Origin: a virus
DNA: 28,660 bases
Reading direction: 5' to 3' (one strand)
Virus record (IMG/VR): IMGVR_UViG_3300044646_001815
Coordinates: 1-28,660 of that record
Part shown: piece by piece, positions 14,069 through 22,819 of the stretch
Position numbering within the stretch: position 1 is the first letter of the stretch
Layout of the letters: each line of letters begins with the position of its first letter
Notes under the pieces: model-generated
Database searches by the model: none
The model's input: only the letters and a program-made list of their open reading frames with translations
What the model was told of the DNA's origin: nothing
Program-made: the position numbers and the translations under genes

Positions 14069-17000
14069 TTAAGCATTAGCGATTGTGGTGACGGTGCCGG
14101 AGCTGCCGCGATATTTCAGTGCGCCAGCCTCGACATACAGGATGCCGCCGCCGGTGGGATTGGTGGTTGGGACGGTGGTTGCATTGCCGAGGAAAAGAAC
14201 GCCGCTGCCGCTGCCATAGCTGCCAGAAGAGGCCAACATGAAAGTATTGAAGTTTGTGGATTCAAAGCCCATACGGTCCACGCTGTCGGTGCCGAGCATG
14301 AGTTGGCGAGCAGTGCCACCGCCACTGCCTTTGATCGTGCGGATCTTGCCAATGTTGCTGTTGCCGACCCAGCCAATTTCCAGTTCTTCTTTGGACGTGA
14401 AGCTGGTGTAAGTGTTAGCGATGCTGAAAGTTTGCGCGGAGGTGCCATTGCGCTCAACCAAGCGCCCTGTTCCATCGTTGTTGCCAAAGAGTTGAGTGTT
14501 GCTGCCCCAATTCAGCGCGGATGATCCTAAACCTACTATTCCAGATTGGATAGTCGCATGAACGCTGCCGCCCACCCAAAAATCAACTCGATCTGATGCC
14601 ACACGCATACCATTTCCGGTGTTACCTACGGCAGTGAATTGAGGTGCAGAACCGCCTGTTACACCTTGGAAAGTGCCAGCGCTAGAGGTGACGATGAAAT
14701 TGGGAGCGCTTTGATCACCGCTAAAAACATTTGCAACGCCAAATGACGAACGCCATGCCGTCGTGCTGATCGCGCGGAACAGAATGGTGCCACCGACAGG
14801 CAAAGAAACCGCTGCATTGGCGGCGAGGGCATCGATCGTAGCACCGGTGGCGGGATAGACGTTGACGGGGTTGGCGGCGGCGTTGGTGATGTAGATGCAG
14901 CGGCCTACGGTGGCGGTGGGCAGTGTGACGCCGGATGGGTTGGCAGCGGCGGTGGTGACGAGGTTGTTGTCCGTCGTGAGGGCTCCTTGACCTTGAGCAT
15001 TGGTGCCAGCGGTGACAGCGGCGGTGGTGCTGAAGGTGATGGTGGGCGTGGTGATCGTGGGGCTGGTGCCAAAGACGAGGGAGCCGCTGCCGGTTTCGTC
15101 ACTCACGAGAGTGGCAAGGTTCGCACTCGTCGGTGTTGTGATAAAATTGGCTGCGGGTGTGCCAAGTGGAATGAACACATGGGAACGCCATGCAGGAGTG
15201 CCTCCTGGCGACCAAAAAAGATACGTCGCACCAACAGGCAGCAAAACTGGCGCATTGGCCGCGAGGGCATCGATCGTGGCACCTGAGTTTGGATAGACGT
15301 TGACGGGGTTGGCCGCGGCGTTGTGGATGATAATCCGACGGCCAGCAGTCACTGTGCTAGGTAGTGTCACGCCAGACGGGTTGGCCGTGGCGGTGGTAAT
15401 TGTCACATGATCTGTGGCATTGGTGATGACTGCTTGACCTTGTGCGTCAGTGCCAGCGGTGAAACCTGGAGTGACCCCAAAGAAAAGAAATGGTGAGGTG
15501 ATCGTGGGGCTGGTGCCGAAGACGAGAGAGCCGCTGCCGGTTTCGTCACTCACCAATGTAGCAAGGTTCGCACTGGTGGGGCTGGTGAGAAAGTTGGCTG
15601 CTGCAGTGCCTGCTTGCGGCACAAGAACGGTGCGCCAGGCGGTGGTGCTGATGGCTCGACAAATGAGCGTGAAGCCCACCGGCAAAGAAACCGCCGCGTT
15701 GGCGGCGAGGGCATCGAGGGCGGCCCCGGTGGCGGGATAGACGTTGACGGGGTTTGCCGCGGCGTTGGTGATGAAAATGCGGCGGCCGACGGTGGCGGTG
15801 GGCAGCGTGACGCCGGATGGGTTGGCAGCGGCGGTGGTGATGAGAGCATTGTCTGTCCCAAGGGCTCCTTGACCTTGGGCATTGGTGCCAGCGGTGACAG
15901 CGGCGGTGGTGCTAAAGGTGATGGTGGGCGTGGTGATCGTGGGGCTGGTGCCGAAGACGAGGGAGCCACTGCCGGTTTCGTTACTCACCAATGTAGCAAG
16001 GTTGGCACTCGTGGGGCTGGTGAGAAAGTTGGCTGCTGCAGTGCCTGCTTGCGGCACAAGAACGGTGCGCCAGGCGGTGGTGCTGATGGCTCGACAAATG
16101 AGCGTGAAGCCCACCGGCAAAGAAACCGCCGCGTTGGCGGCGAGGGCATCGAGGGCGGCCCCGGTGTCGGGATAGACGTTGACAGGGTTGGCGGCGGCGT
16201 TGGTGATGTAGATGAGGCGGCCGACGGTGGCGGTGGGGAGCGTGACGCCGGATGGGTTGGCAGCGGCGGTGGTGACGAGGTTGTAATCCGTCGTGAGCGC
16301 TCCTTGACCTTGAGCATTGGTGCCAGCGGTGACAGCGGCGGTGGTGCTGAAGGTGATGGTGGGCGTGGTGATCGTGGGGCTGGTGCCGAAGACGAGGGAG
16401 CCGCTGCCGGTTTCATTGGTGACGGCGCTGGCGAGATTGGCCGAGGAAGGAGTGGTGAGGAAACTGGCGATGCCAGTGCCAGGAGTGAGACTGGCTAGAT
16501 CTCCGAGGCCGAGGGTGCCGCGTGCGGTGGCCGCATCCGCATCGTCAAGGAACGTGCGACCAAAGCTCGACAAATCCGTGAGCGCAGCCGTGCCTGCGCC
16601 GGTGAAGTAGGAGAGTTTATCCGCGGCGCTGGTGAGGCCTGAGATGGCATTGAGATTGGCATTGGCAGTTTGATATACCCAACCGACGCGGATGAAGAGG
16701 GCACCATTGCTGCCATGCGCATGCACGACGGCGGCCACTTGCACGATCTGGCCGGTGGTGGGGGCGATGTTGGTGAGGCTGCCACTGGTGCTGCCGGCAT
16801 AGAGGATATCGCCATCGGCCCAGGTTTGAGAGTAATCGCTTCCATCGGTTTCGATGCCGCGCAGGAGGCCGAAAGCGATGACAAAACCCTCTTCACCATT
16901 GGCTAAAGGTTCGGCGGTGAGGCCCATGAAGTAGGTGCTGGGGCCGGTGCCATTCCAGAGCTGAATGAGGAGTTTGCCGCTGTTGCCAGTGGTGCCGGCA

Positions 17001-17404
17001 AACATGACTGGCACACCGGCGGCGATGGTGCTGCCGGTGGAGTTGCGCACATGAAACAGCACATGCTGGCCGATGTGCATGGCGAAGCCATTGAGCTGGA
17101 GATCGAGCGTTTCACTGCCGCTGTTCCACATCATTTCCCCTTGTGTGGCAAGCGTGCCGGTGGGGGTGGTATCAAAGGCCAAGCGATTGAGGTTGGCGAG
17201 ATCTCCTGCATCACTCTCTGTGATGGGTCCGGCTTGCACAAACTTGCCGGTGGTGCCATCGAAGCGAGCGAGGGCGTTGTCCGTAGCGGAGGCAGGGCCT
17301 ACGACATCCCCACCGGCTAGCGCGGAGACATCGACGGTGACCGCGCCTTGGGCATCGACGGTAACAGTGGGTGCGGCTGAAACAGTCAAATAGACGTCAC
17401 TCAT
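14069..17404 (-). CDS. Tail fibre protein with four large tandem repeats
   Basis: This 1111-aa protein starts at ATG 17404, within the ATGA overlap with the previous gene. It is rich in Thr, Ser, Gly, Ala and Asn. An N-terminal domain with VDVSALAGG and NALARFDGTTGKFVQ is followed by four repeats of about 145-149 residues (SANLAT, ETGSGSLVFGTSPTI, ANPSGVTLP and NAAANPVNVYP signatures) and a C-terminal domain of about 180 residues. Such repeats form beta-rich shafts of receptor-binding fibres. A final VEAGALKYRGSSGTVTTI stretch could be the tip. The unique C-terminal domain is where host specificity should lie. Confidence 0.8.
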   Translation of the reverse strand: MSDVYLTVSAAPTVTVDAQGAVTVDVSALAGGDVVGPASATDNALARFDGTTGKFVQAGPITESDAGDLANLNRLAFDTTPTGTLATQGEMMWNSGSETLDLQLNGFAMHIGQHVLFHVRNSTGSTIAAGVPVMFAGTTGNSGKLLIQLWNGTGPSTYFMGLTAEPLANGEEGFVIAFGLLRGIETDGSDYSQTWADGDILYAGSTSGSLTNIAPTTGQIVQVAAVVHAHGSNGALFIRVGWVYQTANANLNAISGLTSAADKLSYFTGAGTAALTDLSSFGRTFLDDADAATARGTLGLGDLASLTPGTGIASFLTTPSSANLASAVTNETGSGSLVFGTSPTITTPTITFSTTAAVTAGTNAQGQGALTTDYNLVTTAAANPSGVTLPTATVGRLIYITNAAANPVNVYPDTGAALDALAANAAVSLPVGFTLICRAISTTAWRTVLVPQAGTAAANFLTSPTSANLATLVSNETGSGSLVFGTSPTITTPTITFSTTAAVTAGTNAQGQGALGTDNALITTAAANPSGVTLPTATVGRRIFITNAAANPVNVYPATGAALDALAANAAVSLPVGFTLICRAISTTAWRTVLVPQAGTAAANFLTSPTSANLATLVSDETGSGSLVFGTSPTITSPFLFFGVTPGFTAGTDAQGQAVITNATDHVTITTATANPSGVTLPSTVTAGRRIIIHNAAANPVNVYPNSGATIDALAANAPVLLPVGATYLFWSPGGTPAWRSHVFIPLGTPAANFITTPTSANLATLVSDETGSGSLVFGTSPTITTPTITFSTTAAVTAGTNAQGQGALTTDNNLVTTAAANPSGVTLPTATVGRCIYITNAAANPVNVYPATGATIDALAANAAVSLPVGGTILFRAISTTAWRSSFGVANVFSGDQSAPNFIVTSSAGTFQGVTGGSAPQFTAVGNTGNGMRVASDRVDFWVGGSVHATIQSGIVGLGSSALNWGSNTQLFGNNDGTGRLVERNGTSAQTFSIANTYTSFTSKEELEIGWVGNSNIGKIRTIKGSGGGTARQLMLGTDSVDRMGFESTNFNTFMLASSGSYGSGSGVLFLGNATTVPTTNPTGGGILYVEAGALKYRGSSGTVTTIANA
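14740..16410. repeat. Tandem 435-447 bp repeats in the tail fibre gene
   Basis: The marker GAGCC[GA]CTGC recurs at 15081, 15528, 15963 and 16398, giving periods of 447, 435 and 435 bp. The repeats at 15528-16397 are nearly identical for long stretches, while the one at 15081-15527 is diverged; the first unit (to about 14740) is partial. This indicates recent internal duplication and makes recombination and assembly errors likely. Confidence 0.85.
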
Positions 17405-17760
17405 GGCGTGGTGGTGTAATCGTTGAGCACCTCCATGGTGCCTTGGGTGTAAGTGTGAACTGTGCCAGCAGCACTGGTGGTTTGGATCTGCCAATGCCAG
17501 ATGCCAGGGGTGAGAGTAATCGTTTGAGGTGGCACGCTAAAGGTCCACGTGGCGGCATTGATGATCGTGATCTGTGAGGCGGCAGAGGTGAGCTGGAGCG
17601 CAGGCGCTGTGGCGCTGGGATCGACCTTGAAAGCCATGATCACACTGGCGAGCGGACTGGCTGGCGCTGGCGTGACGGTGACGGAGGAGATGCCTGTCCA
17701 AGTGTCATTTTGGACGGTGGCGAGGAGTTCGTTCAGATCATCGGAGCTGCCGGGTTTCAC
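17401..17760 (-). CDS. Distal tail protein, beta-rich
   Basis: The product has 119 aa and starts at GTG 17760. The sequence is mainly beta strands rich in Thr, Ser and Val (SSVTVTPAPAS, ITIINAATWTF, GIWHWQIQTTSA) and may form an immunoglobulin-like sandwich such as baseplate BppU-type domains. It is overlapped by the tail fibre start. The exact role is unknown; it probably attaches the fibre to the tail tip. Confidence 0.6.
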   Translation of the reverse strand: MKPGSSDDLNELLATVQNDTWTGISSVTVTPAPASPLASVIMAFKVDPSATAPALQLTSAASQITIINAATWTFSVPPQTITLTPGIWHWQIQTTSAAGTVHTYTQGTMEVLNDYTTTP

Positions 17761-17775
17761 GCAGCAGGCGCGATG

Positions 17776-18399
17776 TCAATTCGTGAAGGGCAGGAGGCGA
17801 GTGAGTCTGACGTCGAGAAAGGTTTCACCGGCGGCGGGTTCGAGATCGTGCTCCCAACCATCCGCGACGCTGAAGAGCTGCTCTTGCAAGTCACTGATCA
17901 CACTGTTTCCATCTTCATCAAAGGTGCGGATGTAATAGGTGACTTTGAGCGGGATGAAATTGTGCTTTACCGCGACGCGTGTGTAAAATCCTTCATCGAC
18001 ACCTACTAAAATCATGGGATCTTCCAGCGCAAAAGCATCGGTGATGCGAACAAAAGAGGCACCTTCCTCATCACTGTAACGCCATTTTTGCTGGAACAAA
18101 GGATCCGGTTCTTCGCCACTAGCGCTAAAATCGATGTAAACGAGGGATCGCAAAGCGATGGGTGGATTGTTTTCACCATCGACCTCAATGGGCCAGGAAG
18201 GAGTGACAACGCGGGTGCGGGTGTAGTTTTGGCCGGGGATGTAGGCGATGGTTTGGCGGCCATCGTCAAAGGAGAGAAAGCTTGCGTTTTCTCCATCGGG
18301 ATTTCCAGGATAGACGTCACTGGTGGCGATGGGCCATCCACCGATGGGAGAATCATAGAGAGATGGGCTGCCTCCATTCGCCCAATCAGGCAGACTCAT
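17776..18399 (-). CDS. Minor tail protein, unknown function
   Basis: The product has 207 aa and starts at ATG 18399, an ATGA overlap with the previous gene. The sequence is beta-rich and acidic; it has no recognised enzymatic motif. It contains repeated aromatic residues and GxN or DGxN turns typical of structural phage proteins. It lies in the middle of the tail tip genes between tape measure and tail fibre, so a minor tail or baseplate component is likely. Confidence 0.6.
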   Translation of the reverse strand: MSLPDWANGGSPSLYDSPIGGWPIATSDVYPGNPDGENASFLSFDDGRQTIAYIPGQNYTRTRVVTPSWPIEVDGENNPPIALRSLVYIDFSASGEEPDPLFQQKWRYSDEEGASFVRITDAFALEDPMILVGVDEGFYTRVAVKHNFIPLKVTYYIRTFDEDGNSVISDLQEQLFSVADGWEHDLEPAAGETFLDVRLTRLLPFTN

Positions 18400-18998
18400 G
18401 TGGGATAGATGAACCAACGTGCGGTGCTGCTGCCACTGCCGTCATCGCGCGCTAGGGCGGAGACATTGAAGAAACGCCATTGGATGACGGGGTATTCCCG
18501 CTGCCAGATGAAAAGAGGGATGCGAAGCAGGCTGCTGGTGGAGTTCTGCTGGCTGGTGTATTGCTCAATGGTGGCTCCGGAAGCTGTAGCACCGGTGACA
18601 AAGCCTGAACTAAGATTGAGCGTGAAAGCGATTTCAAGATACACCCAACGGGCAGAGGATCCGGAGAGAGAGAGCTCAGGCCGATTGGTGTTGGTCATGG
18701 GTGCACCGCCGATGGTCGGGACAAAGACATCCGCATGGACGATGGCAAGGCCAGGCTCAAGGGTGACAAAATCCGTGTTAGACGTGCGGCGTTTGAGGGT
18801 GGGCTTAAAAGGGTGAATGGTTTTGGCCGAGCCACCGCCACTGTTGGTGGTATGAAAGGCCACGCCATTGGCGGTTTCCTGCACGCGCACGGTGGAGCTG
18901 GTCATCGGCCTGAGCCGACGCACGGCGGCGGAGAGCTTGCGGATGTGATCGGCGAGGATGGGCTCACCTGGAGAAGGAGTGGGGAGCTTGGTGCGCAT
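18396..18998 (-). CDS. Minor tail protein, unknown function
   Basis: The product has 200 aa and starts at ATG 18998, overlapping the upstream stop by one base. A helical N-terminus with HIRKLSAAVRRLRP (18-31) precedes a beta-rich body that ends with SSTARWFIYPT. The helix could attach it to a trimeric tail complex. It has no recognised domain; a structural role is inferred from its neighbours. Confidence 0.55.
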   Translation of the reverse strand: MRTKLPTPSPGEPILADHIRKLSAAVRRLRPMTSSTVRVQETANGVAFHTTNSGGGSAKTIHPFKPTLKRRTSNTDFVTLEPGLAIVHADVFVPTIGGAPMTNTNRPELSLSGSSARWVYLEIAFTLNLSSGFVTGATASGATIEQYTSQQNSTSSLLRIPLFIWQREYPVIQWRFFNVSALARDDGSGSSTARWFIYPT

Positions 18999-19759
18999 TA
19001 GCTGTAGAGATCACTATCCCAAACATCACCTGCGGGAGAGCTTTCCCAGATGTAGGTTGATTCGAAAGCACCACCGACCCAGCCATTGGCGCTGGCCCCC
19101 ATGAAAAGCCAGTTGGCATTGGCCAGAGACGGCGCAGGGCCGGGCGGATTGGATTTTTTTCCAAGCGGATAAGGATTGCTCCAAGAACCACCGAGTCGGC
19201 GATAGCGCCAAACATATTTGGGTGCGAGATAGGAGATGGTGCCAGACTCAATTTTATCCGCGCATTCTTCGGCAAGGCCGGAGCTGAGACTCTCCCGGCG
19301 GGCGGTGTTATCGGCATCCAGTGGGCCGAGCTGGATCATCATGCCGAGGACTTGGAGATCGGTGCTGGCCAGATTTTGATAACGCGGATGCCGGAGGATG
19401 CTGACGGATTCGAGGGTGGATTCGAGCTCGTAAAACTCCGTGACGGGTGTGCCGGTATTGCCCGGATAACCAGGGCTGTAGATGGGGGCGCTGGGATTGG
19501 AGTTTTCGATGGCGCTGCCGTAGCGATACTGCACTTCAGCGATGTCTCCCTCTTGAAAGCTAATGGAGTAACCGCGCAGGGTGAGGGTATTGCCGAGGAT
19601 CTGCAGCACTGCACCGAGGGCGGGATGAGTCGCCGGATCGAGTGCAGCAGAGGTCTTCATGGTACGCGGCACCACGTGAGTGATGCCGCCGGTGTCTGAG
19701 ACTTCGATGGTGCGGCCTGGGCTGGCGGTATTGATGAGACCGAGCTGGGTGGCGGCCAT
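18998..19759 (-). CDS. Minor tail protein, unknown function
   Basis: The product has 253 aa and starts at ATG 19759, 1 nt after the tape measure stop. An N-terminal beta region (TASPGRTIEVSDTGGITHVV) leads to a mixed fold with several Trp and Tyr near the end (KYVWRYRRLGGSWSNPYP). Its position directly after the tape measure suits a distal tail protein. No catalytic motif is seen. Confidence 0.6.
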   Translation of the reverse strand: MAATQLGLINTASPGRTIEVSDTGGITHVVPRTMKTSAALDPATHPALGAVLQILGNTLTLRGYSISFQEGDIAEVQYRYGSAIENSNPSAPIYSPGYPGNTGTPVTEFYELESTLESVSILRHPRYQNLASTDLQVLGMMIQLGPLDADNTARRESLSSGLAEECADKIESGTISYLAPKYVWRYRRLGGSWSNPYPLGKKSNPPGPAPSLANANWLFMGASANGWVGGAFESTYIWESSPAGDVWDSDLYS

Positions 19760-19760
19760 G

Positions 19761-20918
19761 TTATTGGTAGCTGAGGTTGAATTTTTTCACGGCTTTCTCG
19801 ATTTCGGAGAGGTAAGCATTACCTTTGTCCATGCTGCGTGCTTGCTGCTGCAGCACGGCGCTTTGTTTGACGAGCTCCGCGATCATGCGTGAGGCTCCAT
19901 TGTTGAGAGGATTGATGGACGTGCCGCGACCGTAGGAGGTATCCACGTCTCCTTTCATGCCACCAAAGGCCACGCTTTGCAGGGCGGAGGCTTGAGCGGA
20001 GAGCTTTCGGGATTGCTCATTGAGCTGAGATTGAATGACATCGGAGACGGGGCCTAGCACGTCCGGCATGATGCGGCGGAAACTGCCGATGACGTTTTCC
20101 AAGAGGTTACCTTGAGGGGTGCTGGGTGGGGCGTATTGGCGCTGGAGATTGCTGACGAGGCTTTGAGTGGTCGGGGCGCTAAGGCCGAGGTTTTGCACTT
20201 TGGCGATTTCTTGAGCCAGCTTGAGCTGGCGCTCCATTTCATCGGCCTCTTCTTTGCGCCCTGCGGCGCGTAGTTCAGCCAAGGTGGCCTGCTGTTGACT
20301 GAGCTGCACCAGGCGTGTCTCGATGGAGGCGATGGCCTGCTCTGCATCGGCACGGGTTTTGGCGCGTTGATCAAGGAGATCCTGCGCGGAAATATCCGGT
20401 GACATCGTGGCGAGCAAATCACTGGCGGCTTCCATCATCGACATGCCGCCATTGATGCGGCGATTGGTGTCTTCGATGACTTTGCTGAAGCCTTTCCATT
20501 CATCGACGAGCTGATCTGGGCTGGAAACCACCAAGAGGCTCATGAGTGTGGATTCGAATTGAGCGCTGGCTTTTTGTGCGGCTTCGAATGCTTCAATGGC
20601 TTGAGATCCCATCTGATAGGCAGCACCGCCGATGGCGATGAATCCGCCTGCAATGGCACCACCCGCGCCAAAAGCGGAAAGCATCTGCGAGCCTTGCTGA
20701 GCCATGACGGTGGTCCACTTCGTGCCCATCTGGAGCTGGACGACGACGTCTTGCACCTGCATGGCCATCTGCCCCATGGCGCGGTTTCCACTGCCAGCAG
20801 CTTTTTGCATGGCTCCTGCCATTTGACCGCTGGCGGCATTCATGCGGGCGGGTAGGCCATCCACGGCTTTTTGAAAGGCGGTGGCATCTGCTCCAATTTC
20901 GACGACGACGGCGGACAT
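19761..20918 (-). CDS. Tape measure protein (short)
   Basis: This 385-aa protein sets tail length. The N-terminus (VVVEIGADATAFQKAVDG) is the usual start of phage tape measures, followed by a hydrophobic, glycine-rich stretch (about 85-115, AFGAGGAIAGGFIAIGGAAY) that can form membrane-inserting helices, and long coiled-coil-prone helices rich in Gln, Ala and Leu (about 150-240 and 290-330). It is short for siphoviruses, which predicts a short tail of roughly 50-60 nm. It lies right after the frameshift chaperone, the standard position. Confidence 0.8.
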   Translation of the reverse strand: MSAVVVEIGADATAFQKAVDGLPARMNAASGQMAGAMQKAAGSGNRAMGQMAMQVQDVVVQLQMGTKWTTVMAQQGSQMLSAFGAGGAIAGGFIAIGGAAYQMGSQAIEAFEAAQKASAQFESTLMSLLVVSSPDQLVDEWKGFSKVIEDTNRRINGGMSMMEAASDLLATMSPDISAQDLLDQRAKTRADAEQAIASIETRLVQLSQQQATLAELRAAGRKEEADEMERQLKLAQEIAKVQNLGLSAPTTQSLVSNLQRQYAPPSTPQGNLLENVIGSFRRIMPDVLGPVSDVIQSQLNEQSRKLSAQASALQSVAFGGMKGDVDTSYGRGTSINPLNNGASRMIAELVKQSAVLQQQARSMDKGNAYLSEIEKAVKKFNLSYQ

Positions 20919-20936
20919 ATCGTGTGGCGGTGGATG

Positions 20937-21182
20937 TCAAAGCTGCGCGCTGGCCCAGGGGTCATCGAAATCAACGGCCGGCAGCGGTGCATCGGTGGCG
21001 ATGGCTTGCCAGGCGGAGGCTTTGTAGGTGCGCAGGCCTTGACGGCGGAGCTCGGCATGGATGAAGCCTAGAAGCTGCCACAGGGGCCAATGCCAGCCGA
21101 CTTGACGGGGATCATGCCCACAGCGGACGGCCTGCCAGATGAGGGCGATAGCGACGTCTGGCTCGTCGCTATCGTCTAGGCC
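20937..21182 (-). CDS. Tail assembly chaperone, frameshift extension (gpT-like)
   Basis: This 81-residue frame lies between the chaperone gene and the tape measure and has no usable start codon: no ATG, GTG or TTG follows the upstream in-frame stop until well inside it. It has a sensible composition (IWQAVRCGHDP, WHWPLWQLLGFIHAELRR) and ends with a TGA 18 nt before the tape measure start. It is reached by a -1 slip at CCCTTTG (21182-21188). The fusion would have about 189 aa. In lambda the G and GT proteins made this way chaperone tape measure folding in tail assembly. Confidence 0.8.
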   Translation of the reverse strand, partial: GLDDSDEPDVAIALIWQAVRCGHDPRQVGWHWPLWQLLGFIHAELRRQGLRTYKASAWQAIATDAPLPAVDFDDPWASAQL

Positions 21183-21505
21183 AAAGGGGAGGTGGCTCCG
21201 GCGGGAGGTTCGGCTTCAACGAAAGCGGCTTCCATGCGCTCGATGTCCCGCGTCATGCTTTTGAAGATGCTAGGGTAGAGGCTGAGATCGAGGCTGTATG
21301 CATGCCGTTTGGCAGCGGTGAGGATCTCCTCATCACTGGCGTTTTCGAGAGCGGTGATCTCTGCGGTGTGGAGGTAATGCCACAAGGTGGCCGCGTGCAG
21401 CTGCTGGGCCTGATCCGCAGCGGGGGCGGTGATCATGGGGCAGTTCAAACGCAGGAGCAGGGCATAGCTGGCAGCGGAGAGAGGGCGCATAGTAGTCAGT
21501 GACAT
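21176..21505 (-). CDS. Tail assembly chaperone (gpG-like), frameshift zero frame
   Basis: The product has 109 aa and starts at ATG 21505, overlapping the metalloprotease stop by 10 nt. It is helical and acidic (about residues 20-100). The last codons are CCT TTG GCC TAG, and the preceding C completes the slippery heptamer C CCT TTG. Most ribosomes would end here; a fraction would shift to the -1 frame and add the 81-residue extension. It precedes the tape measure as in other tailed phages. Confidence 0.8.
   Translation of the reverse strand: MSLTTMRPLSAASYALLLRLNCPMITAPAADQAQQLHAATLWHYLHTAEITALENASDEEILTAAKRHAYSLDLSLYPSIFKSMTRDIERMEAAFVEAEPPAGATSPLA
21182..21188 (-). promoter_or_regulatory. 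-1 frameshift slippery heptamer CCCTTTG
   Basis: In the chaperone frame the bases read C CCT TTG, matching X XXY YYZ. A -1 slip re-pairs the tRNAs on CCC and TTT and continues with GGC in the extension frame. The zero-frame stop TAG is two codons on, so normal termination is close by. No strong downstream hairpin was established by eye. Confidence 0.8.
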
Positions 21506-21966
21506 GAGGCGATGTGTTGTAGGAAAAAGCTGCGGTAAGCGGTTTTTTCGGCGGTGGTGAGTTTTCCGGTGCCACCGATTTCGGGGTGCATGACATCGGC
21601 TGGATCGGCACTGTGAGGCAGGGCGAACACGTGACCCAATTCATGCACGAGTGCGGTGAAGGTGTCTTCTCCGCGACCGAGTAGGCGATCCCAGAAACGA
21701 TCTTTTCGCCAGCGGAGGGTGGATTGCAGGCGGATCTGCCAATGATCGGTGTGCATGCGTTGGCATTCGGCGACGCGGGTAGGATGCTTTGCGGTGCGAA
21801 CATCGGGCGACCACATGACGCGGATGTTTCCCCATCCGCCGCTGATCTGTGGCTGCAGGATGATGAGGTCTTTCATGACGTCATTCCAAACGGCTACGGC
21901 ACGCTGTGTGAAACGTGCGAGATCCGGCGGGGTAGAGTAAGTCAAGACTTCTGGCATGACTGGCAT
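21496..21966 (-). CDS. Zincin metalloprotease (matrixin-like)
   Basis: The product has 156 aa; ATG 21966 or ATG 21957 may start it. The zinc-binding signature HELGHVFALPH (residues 108-118) gives three His ligands and catalytic Glu109, and Met126 in DPADVMHP provides the metzincin Met-turn. The N-terminal part (about 15-100) suits the small protease fold. The absence of a signal peptide or propeptide suggests the enzyme acts in the virion or cytoplasm. It lies within the tail genes just before the chaperone, so it may process a virion protein or degrade host surface proteins during infection. Such enzymes are uncommon here. Confidence 0.8.
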   Translation of the reverse strand: MPVMPEVLTYSTPPDLARFTQRAVAVWNDVMKDLIILQPQISGGWGNIRVMWSPDVRTAKHPTRVAECQRMHTDHWQIRLQSTLRWRKDRFWDRLLGRGEDTFTALVHELGHVFALPHSADPADVMHPEIGGTGKLTTAEKTAYRSFFLQHIASCH

Positions 21967-22352
21967 TGAGCTTCGAGGGCAGTGAGTCGTTGATCGATGC
22001 TGCGTTCCGTTTCGGAGGGGCGGCGCGGGCGCTGGACGGCTTCGACAAAACGATGATAGAGGGTGGCGATGCGATCGCTGCCATCGCTCCAGCCGATCTC
22101 GTAAATGGCAGTGAGCAGATCATTGAGGTCACCCGGTGGATCGAGGACGATGTGCAGGTGCGGATAATGGGTTTGCCTTAAAAAGCTGTGAGAGGTGGTG
22201 TGGTCCGCATGACGGACCTCACCGGCCTCACGAAAGCCACGGGCCTGTAAAAACTGGACCACTTCCAGTTTGAAACCCCTGGCAAGAAGATCGGCGGCCT
22301 CCGCCTCGGTCATGCGTTTTTCATCGGCGATGAGTTGGGAGACAGAGGACAT
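21942..22352 (-). CDS. Tail-region protein, unknown function
   Basis: The product has 136 aa and starts at ATG 22352, overlapping the stop of the upstream gene. The N-terminal helix (MTEAEAADLLARGFKLE) precedes a stretch with HADHTTSHSFLRQTHYPHLH, which is His-rich, and a C-terminal Arg/Glu-rich helix. The metal-binding potential is possible but no known motif is matched. It overlaps the protease gene by about 25 nt, so expression is linked. Confidence 0.6.
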   Translation of the reverse strand: MSSVSQLIADEKRMTEAEAADLLARGFKLEVVQFLQARGFREAGEVRHADHTTSHSFLRQTHYPHLHIVLDPPGDLNDLLTAIYEIGWSDGSDRIATLYHRFVEAVQRPRRPSETERSIDQRLTALEAQCQSCQKS

Positions 22353-22819
22353 TAGCGCTTGAGGGTTTTGAGGATGCTTTCACGGATGGCTCGGGGATCA
22401 TTGGGGCCGAGCAGGCCGATCTTTCCACCGCGCCCGCGGATGACGTGCATGTGATGCTGGCTGTCTTTGCAGTGATCGACGGCCACGCTCATGTTTTCGA
22501 AGGCGGCTTTGATGTAGGCGAGGGGATGCTCCGGATGGCCATCCAGCCAGGCTTTGGAATGCCAAGCGGTGATCATTTCTGCGGTGTTGTATTGACCGCA
22601 GAGGCTGGTGGGTGCCATGAACCAGGTCTGGCGCGGTTTGCCATCGGGCGTCTCTCCGGCGTAGATGGTGGGCCATTCCACCGGCTGAATGCCGAGGGCA
22701 GTGAGAGCAGCAAAAAGCCGCGTGTCCGTGATGGAATGCGGACGCGCGGCAGAGATGAATCGTTCAGATGGGGGCATATCTAGGAGAGGATGCGCAGGCG
22801 CAAGGCCTGCCTCAGTCAT
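22352..22819 (-). CDS. Tail-region protein, unknown function
   Basis: The product has 155 aa and starts at ATG 22819, which shares one base with the previous stop (TGATG). The protein mixes helices and strands, with HCKDSQHHMHVI near the end and a possible glycine-rich loop IRGRGGKIGLLGPND. It is not recognised. Its place between the tube candidate and the protease suggests a virion or assembly role. Confidence 0.55.
   Translation of the reverse strand: MTEAGLAPAHPLLDMPPSERFISAARPHSITDTRLFAALTALGIQPVEWPTIYAGETPDGKPRQTWFMAPTSLCGQYNTAEMITAWHSKAWLDGHPEHPLAYIKAAFENMSVAVDHCKDSQHHMHVIRGRGGKIGLLGPNDPRAIRESILKTLKR

Noticed and set aside
15614-16498. 294-codon plus-strand ORF opposite the tail fibre
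   Set aside because: Gly/Asp/Glu-rich antisense frame created by the repeats of the tail fibre gene.
20840-21058. 72-codon minus-strand ORF near the tape measure start
   Set aside because: It overlaps the chaperone extension in another frame and has Pro/Ser-rich composition; the extension frame explains the region better.
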